NCBI GenBank assembly: GCA_012295275.1
Contig: CM022671.1
Location: forward strand, 27,617,822-27,681,821
Length of the DNA stretch: 64,000 bases
Source: Chrysomallon squamiferum
Lineage: Eukaryota; Mollusca; Gastropoda; Neomphalida; Peltospiridae
Reading direction: 5' to 3'
Positions 1 through 14,900 of this stretch are shown piece by piece; position 1 is the stretch's first letter; every line of letters starts with the position of its first letter. A model generated the notes under the pieces. That model was not told the origin of the DNA. It searched no databases and was given only the letters and a program-made list of their open reading frames with translations. A program made the position numbers and the translations under genes.

Positions 1-3000
1 CAGTAGGGTGTTCAACTCTTCTGTAGTTTCAGTCAGCAAAAAATTAGTAATCTGTCGACCTCTGAACTTTTTATCATCAGGCATCCAGGCACTAATTTCC
101 CGATTCTGACACCATAACCAGTCCAGAAAACCAAAAGGAGCAGGCACATTTTTTGCATGCTGAAATTTCAAAACAGAAATTAAAATTTAACAAACATTTA
201 AAAAATAGAAAGATTTCAAATTCATCATTTCATTAAAGATTAATTATTTTACTGCAATTTGAAATTAATTAATTTCAGTAATTAATTTCAATAAACAGAT
301 ATTAATGTTTGTGTTATCTGTTTAAAATAAAATAAAAAAATAAACTTTATTACCTCAAAAACATTGGGAATCTGTTTCTTGAACTTTACAACACACAGTA
401 TGTAACGTAGGTACTGGGCACAGTCATTCAAAGATGGAGGAGTGGTAAGACAAAATCTACCAAATAATAATAATAAATTAAAACAGAAAAAAGCAACAAA
501 CTGACTCAAATATCCATCATTTCCTATTATATACAGTATAGTTAATAACATTTAAGAAAATAAAACTGACCTGGCAAAATGAACAGTGAATGGTAGTGAA
601 ACATCTCCTGTCTGCTGCAGTAAAACATCAAGGCAACTGGTTCCAAAGTATTTCATAATGTAATTGATAAAGCCAACCTCTTTCTTTTTCGGCGATTCAT
701 CACTGAAAGAAAATTATTAACACTACAGCACGAAGCATATCATGAAAGAAAACTGACCCATTTGTCAACATAAATAAAACTTGCTGTTATTAAATGATTC
801 TCTTTCTTAGTTTCTATCAGGATTCAATACTACACTGTTGTACATTAGACATAACAAATTAAATATGTGGTGTCTTTGTTTATCTGCATTAAACTTTTGA
901 AAACGCTTAAAAAGTGATACATTTTACAGATTCTGGCAGTTTGAAACAGCTTATGAGAAACTGAAGATAATCACAGTTCAGATCACAAAAATGTTCCTTG
1001 ACATTTTAACTATTTCATCTTAAACTTTAAATCATAAAATATTTTTATAAACAGATTGATTATTAGAATGAAACAAGTAACCACTAAAACAACATTAGTA
1101 TCTTCACTCATTATACAACTTACCCGTTAATAAGGGAACACAAGTCAAGATACAGTGATACAAGAGATGATACTAAATCTTTGACAGTAATTTTAGATTT
1201 CTTCTTCTGATCCATGGACTAAACACGAAGAGAAAATGAAAACAATGATAAAAACATGTTACTTACTCATTTTATGATTTTTTGTAAACTGAAAATAATC
1301 TGAGCTATTTTTACATAGCTGTGTAAAAATAGATTTCACAGATATCCAAGATATAATCTATCTATTTAAAAACAGTTTCATCTACAAACCAAGTTAAAAC
1401 AGGAATTACTGAACATGTGTAATATTTTTTTAATTCATTATCAACTTAAAAGCAGAGATTAACCATTTTAAGTTGTTGGGAGGTTTTTTGTACCTGAACA
1501 TGCCTTGTCATCAAAACAGTAAAACAATTTTTTAAATGTTCTTGCAGCTTCATGGCTCTGAAAAATTAAAATAAAATTGTCAAAATTTTGGAATTTTAAA
1601 TTAAATAAAAACAGGAGAAAAACATTCATACAAAATGAAATGCAAACTATTACTGACATAAATTAATATTTTAAAATAAAACATGTATTTTGCAGAGTAC
1701 AAAATGCATACATTGACCAATTCAAACTTTACTTCAAAGGTTTAGGGTAGAAGTGCCCAACTGTTTATGAAGTGGTCACTATTAAATATATATATATATA
1801 TATATATATACAACTTTAAAAAAAAAAACCTTGTTTGTTATGCGAGTTCAATATTATTTACGATTCCACTAGTTATTTTACAATGGGTTGAAAGCAATAT
1901 AGGTAAATCTTCATATTTTCAACTGGCTGGTTGCATGTTGAGTAATACATCTACAACTTAATACGTCTTAATTTAAAGTACAGTAGCTGCAACATTTGTC
2001 TGTCTGTCTTACTATACCAAACAAGAGACTGATTTTTATAAATCAGCATCCTTCAGAAATGTACCAGTCAGTCATGATTAAAATCAGACTGGGGCGGTAA
2101 TAATCATCATGAATAAATTTGATTTAATGTATCTTTTTTCTCTAAAGTGTTCTGTAATCTAACTTTTTAAAATATAAAATTAAACATCTGATTCACAGTA
2201 TCATTCAAAAATAAAAGTATTAACCCCACCAAAAATAATATTTACCTTTTTATCTTGTGTTTATTCAAACATTTCTCAACTTCAGGTGCAAGTTTGCTAT
2301 ACAAGAACAAGTTAGAACATATTAATGAGTATTTTACAAGGCAACAAAATAAAAATAAAAATCATGTTATAGCTGCTTTTACAGAGAAGTAGGTGTCTGT
2401 TCAGCAATATTTTCATGTAAAAATTCGGAAGAAAAAACGCATAAAAAAACACCATTCTGAGTAAATAAATATTTACCTTAAATAAATATTCAGAATCTTC
2501 ACAACATTAAACATGTCAGCAACCACAAGAAGTCTGTCAAGCAGAGTCATCCAATAAAGACTGCGCTTTTCTCTTGAGAGCGACAACTAAACAAAAAAAA
2601 ATGTATTTAGTTAAATAAAAATCGGTAATACATACTCTTCTAGGAAAAGAATTTTACTCTTATTCATCTTATTAAATTCATGGATGGTTGTAAATACAAT
2701 AATTCTTCTGTGTTTATCAGGCACAACTTGTGTGTGTAAACAAAACACATCAATCAATGCTTTAATACAGGACTTACCAAACTACTGTCAAACATCTGCA
2801 CCTGTTGATTAATGTCATCAATTGGTATTTTCTCAAGTGATTTCATCAAAGAGCCAACACCTAGAATGTACAATACAAATCACTGAATGTTAACATTTTT
2901 ACACGTATTTTATTATACCAATTTCATTTCAGTTTGCTCTAATTAATGTTACAGGAAATTTAAAATACCAAGTTTTTAAATTTGTTTTTAACTGAAATGC

Positions 3001-5282
3001 ACACAGTTCATAAATATAATATATTCAGTTAATTTTAACTAAGGTTATACAAACTGAAATCAGTGATTATATTTACTAGATGAAAATGCTTAGATTGCAA
3101 ACTAATCTACAGTTTCAACTATTAAAACAATTTCCATCATTTTTGAAAAACAATAATAATCATGTCTTACAAATATGTTGTTTTTTCACTAGTTGGTTGT
3201 TTTCTGAGGGTGCTGAAACTCCCTCTTTGTTAAAGCTACCATCATTAGTGGATTCCAATATTTCTTTATCAGATGAATACTTAGAAATACACCTGAAATT
3301 AATAAGAAAAAAAGAAAAAAAAAAGTTTTAACAGAAAATGGAAATTATGTAGAAAAAAGAAAAAAGATAAGTGAATTATTTTCTTGTACATTATGTCATG
3401 TAACCACAAAAGCTTACAATTTTGAGACAAACCATCTGTTTATAATCAAACTAGTAATTTATTAAAAGTGAATATTTCGATAAATTATACATTTTAAAAG
3501 TCCAAAGAAAAAACATACTTTATCAAATATTCAAAATACAACTCGATATTGTCTTGCAATTCCTCTCTTAGTTCAGTGTTTGATATATTTGAAATTCCAT
3601 CTTTGAATAGACTTTTGGTAATAGCATTTTCTTCTTTTTTCAAATTTCCTGAAAAATAATTAAATGAAAATAACATTAGTATAAAAAACAAATACATTTA
3701 AAATTATGGATTTAAAAGTGATACAAATGCATTTTAGATCTGAACAGTTTTGTTCTTCTTTAAAAGAAATAAGAAAAAAATGTACGGTGGCAATACTCCC
3801 AATTTTCTCATTAAAAGCACAATAAAATGATTAGATTACAAGATTATGGTTTTAACAAAGTAATTAAGAAAACTCAACTGGTTTATATTTTCAAGGCAAA
3901 TGATTTTATGGCTTATCTAATCTGCTATGTTTAAATAAAAGTATTGTTGATAGTGTATCATATAAGGAAAAATTATTTTGTCTGTGAAAAACTGAAGGTA
4001 ATCCATTACTGATAATTAATCATTAAAGAAACAAAGAAAAAATAAATAAATAAATAAAACAGGCAGTTAATTCATCTGAATTCTGGAAATGCAAGCTGTT
4101 TTGCTCACTATTTTACTTTTTAAAAACATTAAATCTTTTTAAACTGGTTTATGATTATCATTATTTAAAGTGGAGAGTGAAAATATATGGAATTATTTTC
4201 AATACCAATATTGCAATAACAAAGGAAATCAAGGGTAAACCAGGATGTTGTACCACTTGATAAACTACATAGAATTAACAGACAAGTTTACCATTTCAAA
4301 ATGATCATCATGCAACTAAGGTAAGCTTATTTTGGTACTTCAGTGTCTGCAAACTTCCATACACATAGTCCGAGAAGTTCAATGTTTCATTTATTTTAGT
4401 GAGTGTCATGAGTTATGTGGCATAATGTCCAGTATAGTGCAGTTTTATACAACTTTTTTTTTCTGATAATGTTGATTACAAAAAAAAATTTGTAACAAGT
4501 TAGATTATTATGATGTTTATTTTTATTTTTTGTAGATCTGCATAATCATAATGAAGGCAAATGGGAAATTAACACTAATTACTGTTTTTATATTATATAT
4601 TAGCATAATACCTGAAATAAAGGTCTCTGCAACACATTAAAACTTTCATCTTAAAAAAATGGTCATTGAATATTTCAATAATCTATTACTTCAGTACTTT
4701 TTAATTTCTGTTGACAAAGTCAATGATAATTAAATTATTCAGGTATAACTTAAGGTACATATTAGTATTACATTTGTGCTAATTACAAAATCAGTGCAGT
4801 TAACTAAAAATAATTGAGCATTACCATTAGAATTCAATGAAAGCTTCATTTTGATACATACTGTTTTGAAACAATACAAGATATTCAGTGTTTTATACAC
4901 TCAGACACTGTATAATGTATTATGAGTATGTGTGACACAGTTAAAAATGTTTTAGTTGCCAAATCAGAAAATGACAATTGTTTATGAATAGTGAAGAAAA
5001 AAATACTTGCGAATTTTATTCAGATAGATCAAAGAGATCTTGGTGCCATTTTTATCTGCTTTTTTTTTCCCCTGTCATTCTGGTGATACACAATTTTATA
5101 GGAAAATTCTATTTCTCATTTTTCTGAACATTTTGTCACATACCTATACTTTATAAGACCCAGTCTACATCTACCAGTAAATTATTAAAACGTCGAAACC
5201 ATATACATTTACCTCCATCATGCACGCATTGCTGGGCAATGCGTTTTGTTACTTTGCGCGCTAGTTTATTCATGACTGTCAT
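1..5282 (-). CDS. Unidentified multi-exon protein, N-terminal 373 codons (partial at left edge)
   Basis: Eleven coding exons chain with consistent phase on the minus strand: 5282-5213, 3648-3519, 3292-3171, 2860-2778, 2586-2477, 2296-2246, 1557-1494, 1218-1124, 702-571, 456-354 and 159-1, all with AG acceptors and GT donors. The frame is still open at base 1, so the C-terminus lies outside the window. Translation can start at an ATG at 5282-5280 (MTVMNKLARKV) or at a second one nine bases on (5273); a TGA lies in frame upstream. The product looks soluble and mostly alpha-helical, with no signal peptide or transmembrane segment. Recognisable stretches are LYWMTLLDRLLVVADMF, a lysine-rich linker (SMDQKKKSKITVKD), FINYIMKYFGTSCLDVLL and FGFLDWLWCQNREISAW. 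This resembles a helical-repeat scaffold, but I do not recognise the family and assign no function. The splice chain is well supported. Confidence 0.75.
1305..1332. repeat. Perfect 11-bp inverted repeat with 6-base loop
   Basis: CTATTTTTACA at 1305-1315 and its exact complement TGTAAAAATAG at 1322-1332 flank TAGCTG. It lies in an intron of the unidentified minus-strand gene. Confidence 0.85.
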
Positions 5283-5982
5283 AAGAATAATTCTGCAAAC
5301 ATTTCAGTTCGCAAAACCCCCACGTGTTGCACGCCGAACTCGATCTTCTTGGTAGACTGGACTAAGAGCGGCTTTACACGTGTTTCGATTGGACTATAAT
5401 TCAACCTAGTTAACCAATGGATTCGGCTAAAACATTTAAGTTAACAAAGCTAACATAAATACGTATTTTAATGTAATTGTTTTTATTGAATAATGATACA
5501 TAATTTGTTCCACTCTTAAGATATGTTTAATAAATTATTATTTTATATAATATTTTATATTTTTATACTGTTTTTTATTTTTTACGTATATAGCACAACA
5601 ACATGAACAAAATTAGCTTTATTAGCAAAGGACTATGGGATAGCAGCGATATAATACAACTCGGTTGGTGATGTTTAGTCCTTCACTGATTTCATTGTTA
5701 AAACATTTTGTAATGATATTAGGTATAGGAAGTGTAAGACAATAATACTGAAGTATTTGGTGCATCTAAATGGAAACGTCCGACCCTCTAGATTCTTCAT
5801 AATGGTACCGAAACACCACTGGAAGAAACCAGCTATGTGAGGCACTAAGACAAGTTTTTGTTTGATTCACAACCGGATTACCTATTTGTTATATTTATCC
5901 TTAGATATATTATAACATTAATTCTACCTCATTTTATATTTCAGGTGTAAATGGAATTGAAACCTGAGTCCAAGCTGCAATC
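5283..5982. promoter_or_regulatory. Head-to-head promoter region between the unidentified gene and SETD1
   Basis: About 700 bases separate the two divergent start codons. The segment near the left gene is locally richer in CpG and contains a perfect CACGTG E-box at 5321-5326 and a CCAAT on the plus strand near 5413. The SETD1 start codon lies in an exon that begins at 5945 after an ATTTCAG acceptor, so at least one upstream non-coding SETD1 exon must exist. It probably lies around 5600-5830, but I could not fix its donor. Use as a shared promoter is inferred from the geometry. Confidence 0.5.
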
Positions 5983-8900
5983 ATGGACAAGAAGCGAAGA
6001 AACTATAAGCTCATTGTTGACCCTTTTTTACACAGGGGTCAGCAACAGAAAGTTTATAGATTTGATGGTATAAATCCTGTGGTAAGGACCAGAAAATCGA
6101 ATTTTGTAAATCATGGAATAATGTCAGAAAGAAAAACTATCAAATTTGGCATATGTCGATATGTGCTACAGCAAATTACATCAAACGTTTAGACCAAATC
6201 AGTTCTGATTACTGTTTCTGTCAAATATTTGTTACTGTAATAGAATTTATCCAGTTCCTCATGATTAACGGGACTGTCATGATATAATCTTGTTTCATAG
6301 GTGAAAAATAATACGCAAAAGTCTTTGATGTGGACTACCATGTGAAAAAAAAAAAGTTCTACGAATACTGTTGATACTATCAGCATCATTGTAAATACAG
6401 TGAATTCTTTCTTTGGTTAGGTGCATCATGCCTTCTCTATTATGCTAATGGATTTCAAAATCAAGTTAATGGTTTAAACTGATAAAGATAATTTATTGGT
6501 AGAGTTTATTTTGAAGTTTCACTATTCATTTTTAATATGTTTTTCTATCTATATATTCTCCAGTTTCTGCATCATCAAGTTGCAAAAGGTTTAATATTAG
6601 TGTGAGAAATTTTAAAAATATTTAGGTTTTTGAAACTGATTACTGAAGGTGAAGTTTCTACCTCTGTAAAATCGCAAAAGCTGTCACCCTTTTTCAGTTT
6701 GAATTGCAGGGTGTTGCTTGTATTTGAAAAAATAATAATAATAATAAAAAAAAAAATGTTCTATGGTAAATAGAAAACTGTAGTAGAAAATTGAGAAATA
6801 GAATATTTTGGTTTAATATAATGTTAGAGAAAATGTGTTTGAAGAATATAATCCAGTGAGAAAGAAATCATTTTCAGGCTTCTGTGTTAAATGTCCCCAT
6901 TTAATTGAGTAGGATTTGAAAGTTTAAAGAAATATCTCTTTTTCTCCATTAATTGGAGCTAATGTTGTTTAGTACTGTTCACTGTGTATTTGTTTATTGT
7001 TTAATAAGTTTTATCATTTAAAATGAAACATCACACACAGCTTTATTTTCTGTTTTTAGTGATAATAATTTAAACCTTAAATATTAATTTCTTTTTCTGT
7101 TTCAGGATAATCTTTTGGTTGAGGTCAAAGATCCACGACCAAGAATTCAGAGGAGTTGGTTTCGAAGACAACCAGCTGATCTTCCGATTCCAAGATTTAA
7201 GGTATTTAACTTTTGACTTGTTAAATAAAAATTGGGATCTGTGATTTATCAGTGTGTTGTAATTGTGTATAAATAGTCTGTTAATTTTGTTTCTGTCAAA
7301 AAATCATTTTATGATTATGCAACCTGCTTGGGTTTTTATTTTATCCAGTTTACAAAAGACAAAATTATACTGATACCCATTTCATTATTTAGCATTTGCA
7401 TTTAGGAACATAGCTTGTTTAATTTACAGCTAACTCAGAAGTAGAAAAAGAAATAATATAATATTTTTAATATATCATTTTTTTTTTTATTAGCACCAAT
7501 TAATTGTACAAATACAAATATATCAAAAAATTAATCTTTTTATATAATTAATTCAGTTAGTGTTAAATATTTTATATTAGCTTAGCCACATGATTATTAA
7601 AACTTGAATGATTATCTCCCTTGCTATGATGTTGATTTCTTCTGACTTTCAATGTTTCATATTTTTTACCTTAATAGTAAACCTTCTTCACAAGAATAGT
7701 TAGAATCAAAATTATTTGACTTTTTCCAAATGGATAATTTAGCATAAACGCTGTGATTTCTTTTGTTAATTTTACTGCCTAAAATGATAGATGTTATTAT
7801 ATACCTATTGATCTAATTGTCGTTTGATAAGACTCATGTTTAACCAGCCTGTTATTCAGTTTTTAATAAAAAAAAATTATTACAGAATTCCATCTGGTTT
7901 TTAGAGTTTTATAAAAACAAATGTTTTAAATATATTACTTGATATTACTTTTTTCTTACTTTTAATATTTTTTAATACGTTTATTTATTTATTTTCATAA
8001 ATAGTATGACTGTTATTATGTTGGAACACCTCCTGCCAAGGAAGTAACTTTCAGCAATCTAAATGACAATGTCAACAAAGACTTCTTGGAAAACATGTGC
8101 AAGTCATTCGGCAAAGTTGAAGAGTCTAAGATATACTACAATCCCAAAACAAAGAAACATATGGGCATTGGAAAGGTAAGACACATACACATAAAACCAA
8201 CAACACATTTTGTTTCAAATTCGTCTTGCACAATTTCAGAATCTTGGGATTCTTTGATATTTTATATTTCTCTGTTGCATACAAAGCATGGAAACTGCAC
8301 ATCAATTGAATGTTTCAACACACTGGACACATCGACAAAAGTCCAATTGTTTAGTGGCAAGAAACAAATTACAATGCAAACAGTGGATGTATTTTAATCA
8401 CTTTTTTCTTCTTTTTTTAAAAATAATTTGTTGCAAAAGTTTTAGAATGACATACTTGTTAATTTTCTCTTTGTAATATCCATTTTTTGTTATCTTTATA
8501 AGGTTGTCTTTACATCGTCCAAAGCTGCCAAATCATGTGCAGAGAAGTTGAATCAAACTTCCAAGATGGGAAACATAATGACTGTTGTTGTGGATACTAT
8601 GGGTAAAAATCTTCTCATTACCTCTGAATGTCAGATTAGTTTAAAGCTATTCATTTGTTTTTTGATGCCTTAAATTCAACATTCTTGTTGAAATAAAAAC
8701 TGTTTTGAAGAAGATGCTCAACACTTGCCTATAAAGATAATTGAAAATCTGAATAATTTACAGAATGTAATTTTTAAATCATAATTTTATGTGGTTTTCA
8801 ATATGAATTGAGTTTCTAAAACATACTTGAATTAATGTATCTTTGATGGATTTAGTAGAAATATAAATGTTTCAAATAAAATCACATATAAATTATTATT

Positions 8901-11900
8901 TTGCTAAGGATAAACTATTACATAAAAAAAAAAAAATTTGTATAGATTGTTGTGTTTATTTCATTATCTCTATGACAACAAATAAAATTTAAAGTCAAAT
9001 ACTCCAGTATTTAATTACATCAGATTAAATAGTAAAAATAGTACATTAATAATGTATTTGCAGTTTGAAACAATTTATATTTATTGCTACTCCAGATTAG
9101 AATACAACAGTTGTTAGATTGACAGATTCCTAATGATTCATATTTATTGTTGAATGTTTGCAGGAAAAGAAAGAGCAAAGATGATCGAGGACATTCTAAA
9201 TGATCGGCGTGTGCATCACTTGCAGAAATCTTCAGTTCAGGACACTGGAGTTCTGGCTGTAAAAAACAATGTAAGAAAGGAAGTCTATGACCCTGGAGAC
9301 AATGAATATGAATTTAACAGACACAATACAAGCTTTGATTTTACACCTCGTTCTGTCCAGTCTGAGAGTGGTTACTCAGGTTCAATATCAGAAAGTGGAT
9401 TTGCAGGTCCAACACCTTCATCTATTCATTCAGATCATGGTCACGCATCTGGGCATTACCCAGATTCATTCAAGCAACCACCCTTTTCTGCAGGAAACAG
9501 GTTTGAACCTGATTTCAATTCCCATCATTCTGTATCTCAGGACTTTAATTATGGAATGAACAGTTTTGGTAACCACCACAATGCTGCTGGACCTAATTAT
9601 GATGACAGTGGTTTTACTCAAATGAATCCTCCAAAGTTTGATCCCACCCGTCCACCACCTAACCATCCAGATTTTCTTCGAAGAGAACATGAACCTGCAT
9701 ACCATGATTCAGATCGATTCTATAAAGATGGTGATGTGTCAAAACAGGATAATTCACGTTCTTTCAACTCAAGTGATTATAAAGATAGAGGGTGGCATAA
9801 TGACAACAAACACTGGACAAGTAACAGAGGACGAGATAAAGCAAAAGATCGTAATTGGGATAGAACCTGGGAAAGAGGTCATGACAAGGAAAGAAATAGA
9901 GACAGATTTAATAACAGAGATAACAATCGAGACTCTAATCGCAGTAGACATTATGACAGAGGTAACGATTATGTTCAGGACAATGGTTTACGTGATAAAG
10001 AACACAGTCGAGATTGGGAAAAAGAAAAGCCCACAATTAAAAGCAAGCCAGCAAAGCCAAAAATACCTGTGGAAGAACCAGATGAGGAGCCTCGGTCTTT
10101 GAGCCTTGAGTCTAGAATTCAGAGTCTTCTCACTGGAAATGATCCAGATGCTGAACTGGATTCTCCCAAAACAAAACATTCTGAAGGGTCCCCTACACCA
10201 CCACCTCAAACTCCAAACACATGGAACAGATCACCTCACCTCTCTTCTAATCAGGTTCCTCAAACTCCAACAACTTATGATCATGATAAAAATTCTACTT
10301 CTTGGAGGTCATCGGGACATCACATTCATCAAACACCTATAGAGTCACCTTGGCCACAAACTCCTATGGTGCCAGAATCTCCTTGGCCTTCACAGACACC
10401 CAGTATTCAAACTCCTACACAACCATCTGATCAGAATACATTTGGAAATCATTCAGCTGATAAACTGAAGCCAACACCGCCTGTGTTTGACAAAGGATAC
10501 AATTCACAGCAAGACTCAAATCAGTCTCAAAGCACATCTACTGCTACTACAACTGTACAGCCAGAAACAAACAATGTTGCTCCTGATGATGATGATGACG
10601 ATGACAAAATGTCCATATCATCCATTAGTAGTGGTGATGAGAAATTGGAAGTTAATTCTCAGATTCCAAATAGTACCAGCCAGCCTTCTTCAGTTCCAAA
10701 TTCATTTCACCAGACAATGCCTATGTTTAATCAGGGTCCTATTCCTAATCCATGGCAAAGTGGATTTGTCAATCAGGGAGCCTATCCACCGACATATAAC
10801 AATTTTATTGGTGTTAATCCATTTAATCAAAACTTTTGCAATCAGTATCAAAATGATATGATGAATGCACAAATGATTAATACCTATGGCAATCAGGTGG
10901 GTTTCAAGGAAGAGGAGAAAGTATTCGATATTGATGAGAAATTGTTTAATTCTTCACTCAATAATTTTGTAAAAGACTTGAAAGAAATCTTACAAAAAGA
11001 TTTGTGTAAAAAGATGGTGGAAAATTCTGCATTCAAATCCTTTGAAAACTGGTGGGACAAAGAAGAAGAAAAAAGAAAGGTAGAGTTGTGCTTGATAATT
11101 TCTGATTTTAAGAAAGATATTTTTAAAGATAGATAAATACAGCAGAACACTATTTAAATGTATATCAAGCAGCAGCATGTCATTATAGGTATTTTAATAA
11201 CTGAAGTATTTATATTCTGAATTGAAATCATCTATTTCTGAATATTTTAAATCACTTTTAAGTTACGAGTAATTTTCAGATAACAGTTATTAAATTTTTT
11301 ATTTACTTAATAGGATTTAATTAGAAAAATGAAAAATCACTTCTTGTTTGTCAAACATATATTTTGGAAGGCATTTATTTGTCATAAGTCCCTAATGGTG
11401 TATGGTTACAGGCATTTTCATTTATATTTTAGCCTCCAAAGTTACTAGGAGCTCCAGAAAAACCTGAGAAGCCATCTCCTGCCAAACCAGCAGCAGCCAA
11501 CCAGCCCCAGTCTGCAATGAGTTCAACTATAGCTTCACTGTTTGAAAACCGCCACCCCTGGAGTCGAGAAGGTGGCTTGGAAAACAACATGGGCTTTGGG
11601 CAAGGATTTGGTGTTGGAGGACTGTTAGGTTTGCGAGGTGCAATGCCTAAGATGCCATCATTTAAGGTCAGTAGACATTCATACTATATGAACATATAAT
11701 TGTAAATGTACATACATTTTAAGATTTCACCAGTATTTCGATCCTCTTTTCTCTTATGAATTTAATGTCGAATGAATGGAAATTTGTATGCTTCAATTAT
11801 ATCATGGTTGGAAGATTGATATGTGGGCGATTTATTATTTTAAAACAATATATTTTCTTTCATTTTACTTAATGTTATCTATGTCTTTTTTCAACTTTAC

Positions 11901-14900
11901 ATAATATGCATAATTTTCATTTAGTTACAGAAAGCAGATAAATCTACATATTTTGAGATTATTAGTTTTAACTGTAAATTTATTATTGTATACAAATGTT
12001 TATATTTATTAAATAATTTGTTAATAGAAAAAGATGCGTGCACCAACTCCTCCTCAGGAAGAAGAGGGAGAATTTGAAACAAATAAATCCAAAACATTAG
12101 ACGAAGAAGCAGAATCAGGTTAGTCCTAAAAGCATTTGATAAAGAAATGTCTACATACAAAACCTAAAATGTGACAATAATTTTGAACAGTATTAGAAAC
12201 AGTTATATACAAATGCCTGTCAGGTGATTTATTCGTGAGTTTTTTTTTTTTTAGGTATTTGTAATTTAGATATACTGCAGTATATTCTGAAGAATACAGT
12301 ATCATCCTTGATATAGTTTATTTTATTAAATTTATTTAAATTGCTTAAATTAACTTGTTTATTTCATGTCTACTAAAGATCATGAGAGTCTGACACGGCC
12401 AAGAAAACCTGTTGTAAGTGAAAGTGAAGATGAATCAGAAGAAGATGAAGAAAAGGCACGCTCAGGTTTGTTACCCTTTTCAGACTTTATAATTTTTACT
12501 CTGTTCTTGCTTACTTAATTCAAATTCATCTTGTAGAGATTCATTTGAGTCTTGTTTTGGCATAGGCATTTGCCAATAATAATTCTATCTAGATTTCATA
12601 AGGCATTTCAGTATTTTCAATATTTATGGTGGGCTCATGATACTTTTTTAGGTTCAACAAAATATGTTTTCTTTGTTATTTCTCTTGAAAGAATATATAA
12701 GATGAAAGATTTACTCAATAAAAAATGTTAAATATTTCAGAGCTCTTTGTTCAAATCTTGATTTAATTTTATTTTGTGTGTTTTTATAACACTGTTTCTG
12801 CATCAGAGAACCATCAAGAAAGAATACATTTTCAGTTCTACAGGTAATATCTACATACTTTTGTATCATTCTAGATGAAGAAGATGAAAATGAAGAAGAC
12901 AGCAGCGAGGAGGATGAAGAAGAGAGTGAGGAAGAAAGTGATGAATCATCATCAGATGATGAAGAGGAGGAAGATGAAGATGAAGTTGATGAAGATGAAC
13001 TTGTAGCACTTCATAAGTAAACTGTTGTTTTATTTAGATAAATTTTATTTAACCATAACTGACTTCAGTAACTCATTAAATAACAGGTGTAAATTATTGT
13101 GGACACTTGTATTTTATTAAAAGTGTTTTAGTTTCTTCCAAACAGTCAGAATTTGCAGTTAAGAGCTGAAAACACTATATCAAAGCTAATTGTCTTAAGA
13201 AGTTGCAGAGGTTACTAGTTTCATATGTACAATTATCCACATGATATTAAACACTTTCCACTTAATATCTTCCCTATTTGTTTTCAGAATTTGTTGCTAC
13301 TTGAAAATAAGTGTTCACTGTGTTTATTTTCAAATTTGTTTTCCAGAGATACTGATGAACAAGTGGAGCCTGAGGAAAGTAAAGTGAAAGTGAACGTTGA
13401 AAAAGAAGAAATGTATGTTTAATATACCATATTAATTAATTTTCTTTTTCATATTATAATTTTGAATATTAATATTATACAGATATTTGATACCAAATGA
13501 CCATTAATGTTATCAGTGTTAGATATCATCAGACAAATATTTGTATTAAACAAAATTTTAAATTATGTACTAGATGGATTTCGGTCATAATTATATTTAA
13601 CATAAGATGTTTTTTTAAATATTCTTTGAATCAGATAGTCTGTGTTATTTTAAAAAATAATAATAATTTTAAAAAAATCATTTTGTTACACTTGTTTAGT
13701 TATTTTCCTTATTAATTTATATAGTTTTTAATTTTGTTACTACAGTGAGGATGATACGGAATCCAAGAAGGAAGAAACCAAACCATTGTCTCCCATCAAG
13801 GAAGAACCAGTGGATGAAGAAGATGAGGAAGTAGATATAGAGACTGATGATACACAGGACACCAGTTTAGCAGAAGTCAAGAGTGAGGCAGGAACAGCAA
13901 GCCAGAGCCAGGAGCCAGACACTTCCATGGAGGTGAAAGAAGAGCTACTAGAAACACTTACCTCTGAAACTTCAGATGCAGCATCACCTGAAAAAGACCA
14001 AAAGAAAAAGCTGTTGACATCATCTATGGCTCCAGAATCTGTGAATCTTATTCGGAAGACTAATAGGGACAAGAAAATGGTGCGTGAGGTTAAGATTTCA
14101 GAGAGTGAGTTTTCTGATGACAATATTCCACCACCTGTTGGCAACGAAGAAGAACTTTCTTTGCAAAAAGATGAGGATAGGAAGCCATATGTAAATCCAG
14201 CGATAGCAGAACATGATTACTTTGCAGTTCCTCCAACACCGGAAAAAAGTGCAGGAGATTCAGATGCCACCGCTTCAGCTGATGAAGAATCAGGTGGCAT
14301 GCCACATGAAATCTGGATGGATCATAATTACTGTATGCCACGTGCAAAATTCGAACTTTCGGAAAATGAATTGCAAGATAGTGCTAAAAAGAATGTGGTA
14401 AGAACTAACAAAACAAAGCTTCGTGAAAGCACAGAATCGGGACTTTCAGATTCTGCTGCCAGCACAAAAGACAAAGTTAAGGAAAAACCAAAACGAAAAT
14501 ACACAAAAAGAAAAAACAAGGAAGAAACGTTGACTGATATTACGCACACACTGAATCGGTCAATAGAACGTGGCAGTCGTGAATTAGCTAATTTATTACC
14601 ACCACCTAAACCAAAAGTTACCTTTAGTCCTCGGTCATTGCAAGAAGAACGACAGACATTTTTTGCAATGTATCACAGTGGCATTGACACTGAGGACGTG
14701 AACTATCTGAAACGGACGTATGATGAACTAATGCAGTCAGATGATCCAATGTTTTACTGGTTAAATGACATTTTATGGGTGGATCATCCTATTACAAATA
14801 TTCCAGATCCTTCTCCCTCAAGGAAAAAGAGGAAGATTGAAGACCTCCAGTACAAGACGCACAAAACAGGTAACGTCTTTTTTTCTTCATACCTGATTAA

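Noticed and set aside
11080-11136. SETD1 exon 5 reading on to a stop at 11136
   Set aside because: The extension reads through a good donor into the intron. Family similarity stops at 11079 and resumes at 11433.
13740-14144. Minus-strand Ser-rich frame opposite SETD1 exon 11
   Set aside because: It is the antisense shadow of the acidic/Glu-rich SETD1 coding sequence.
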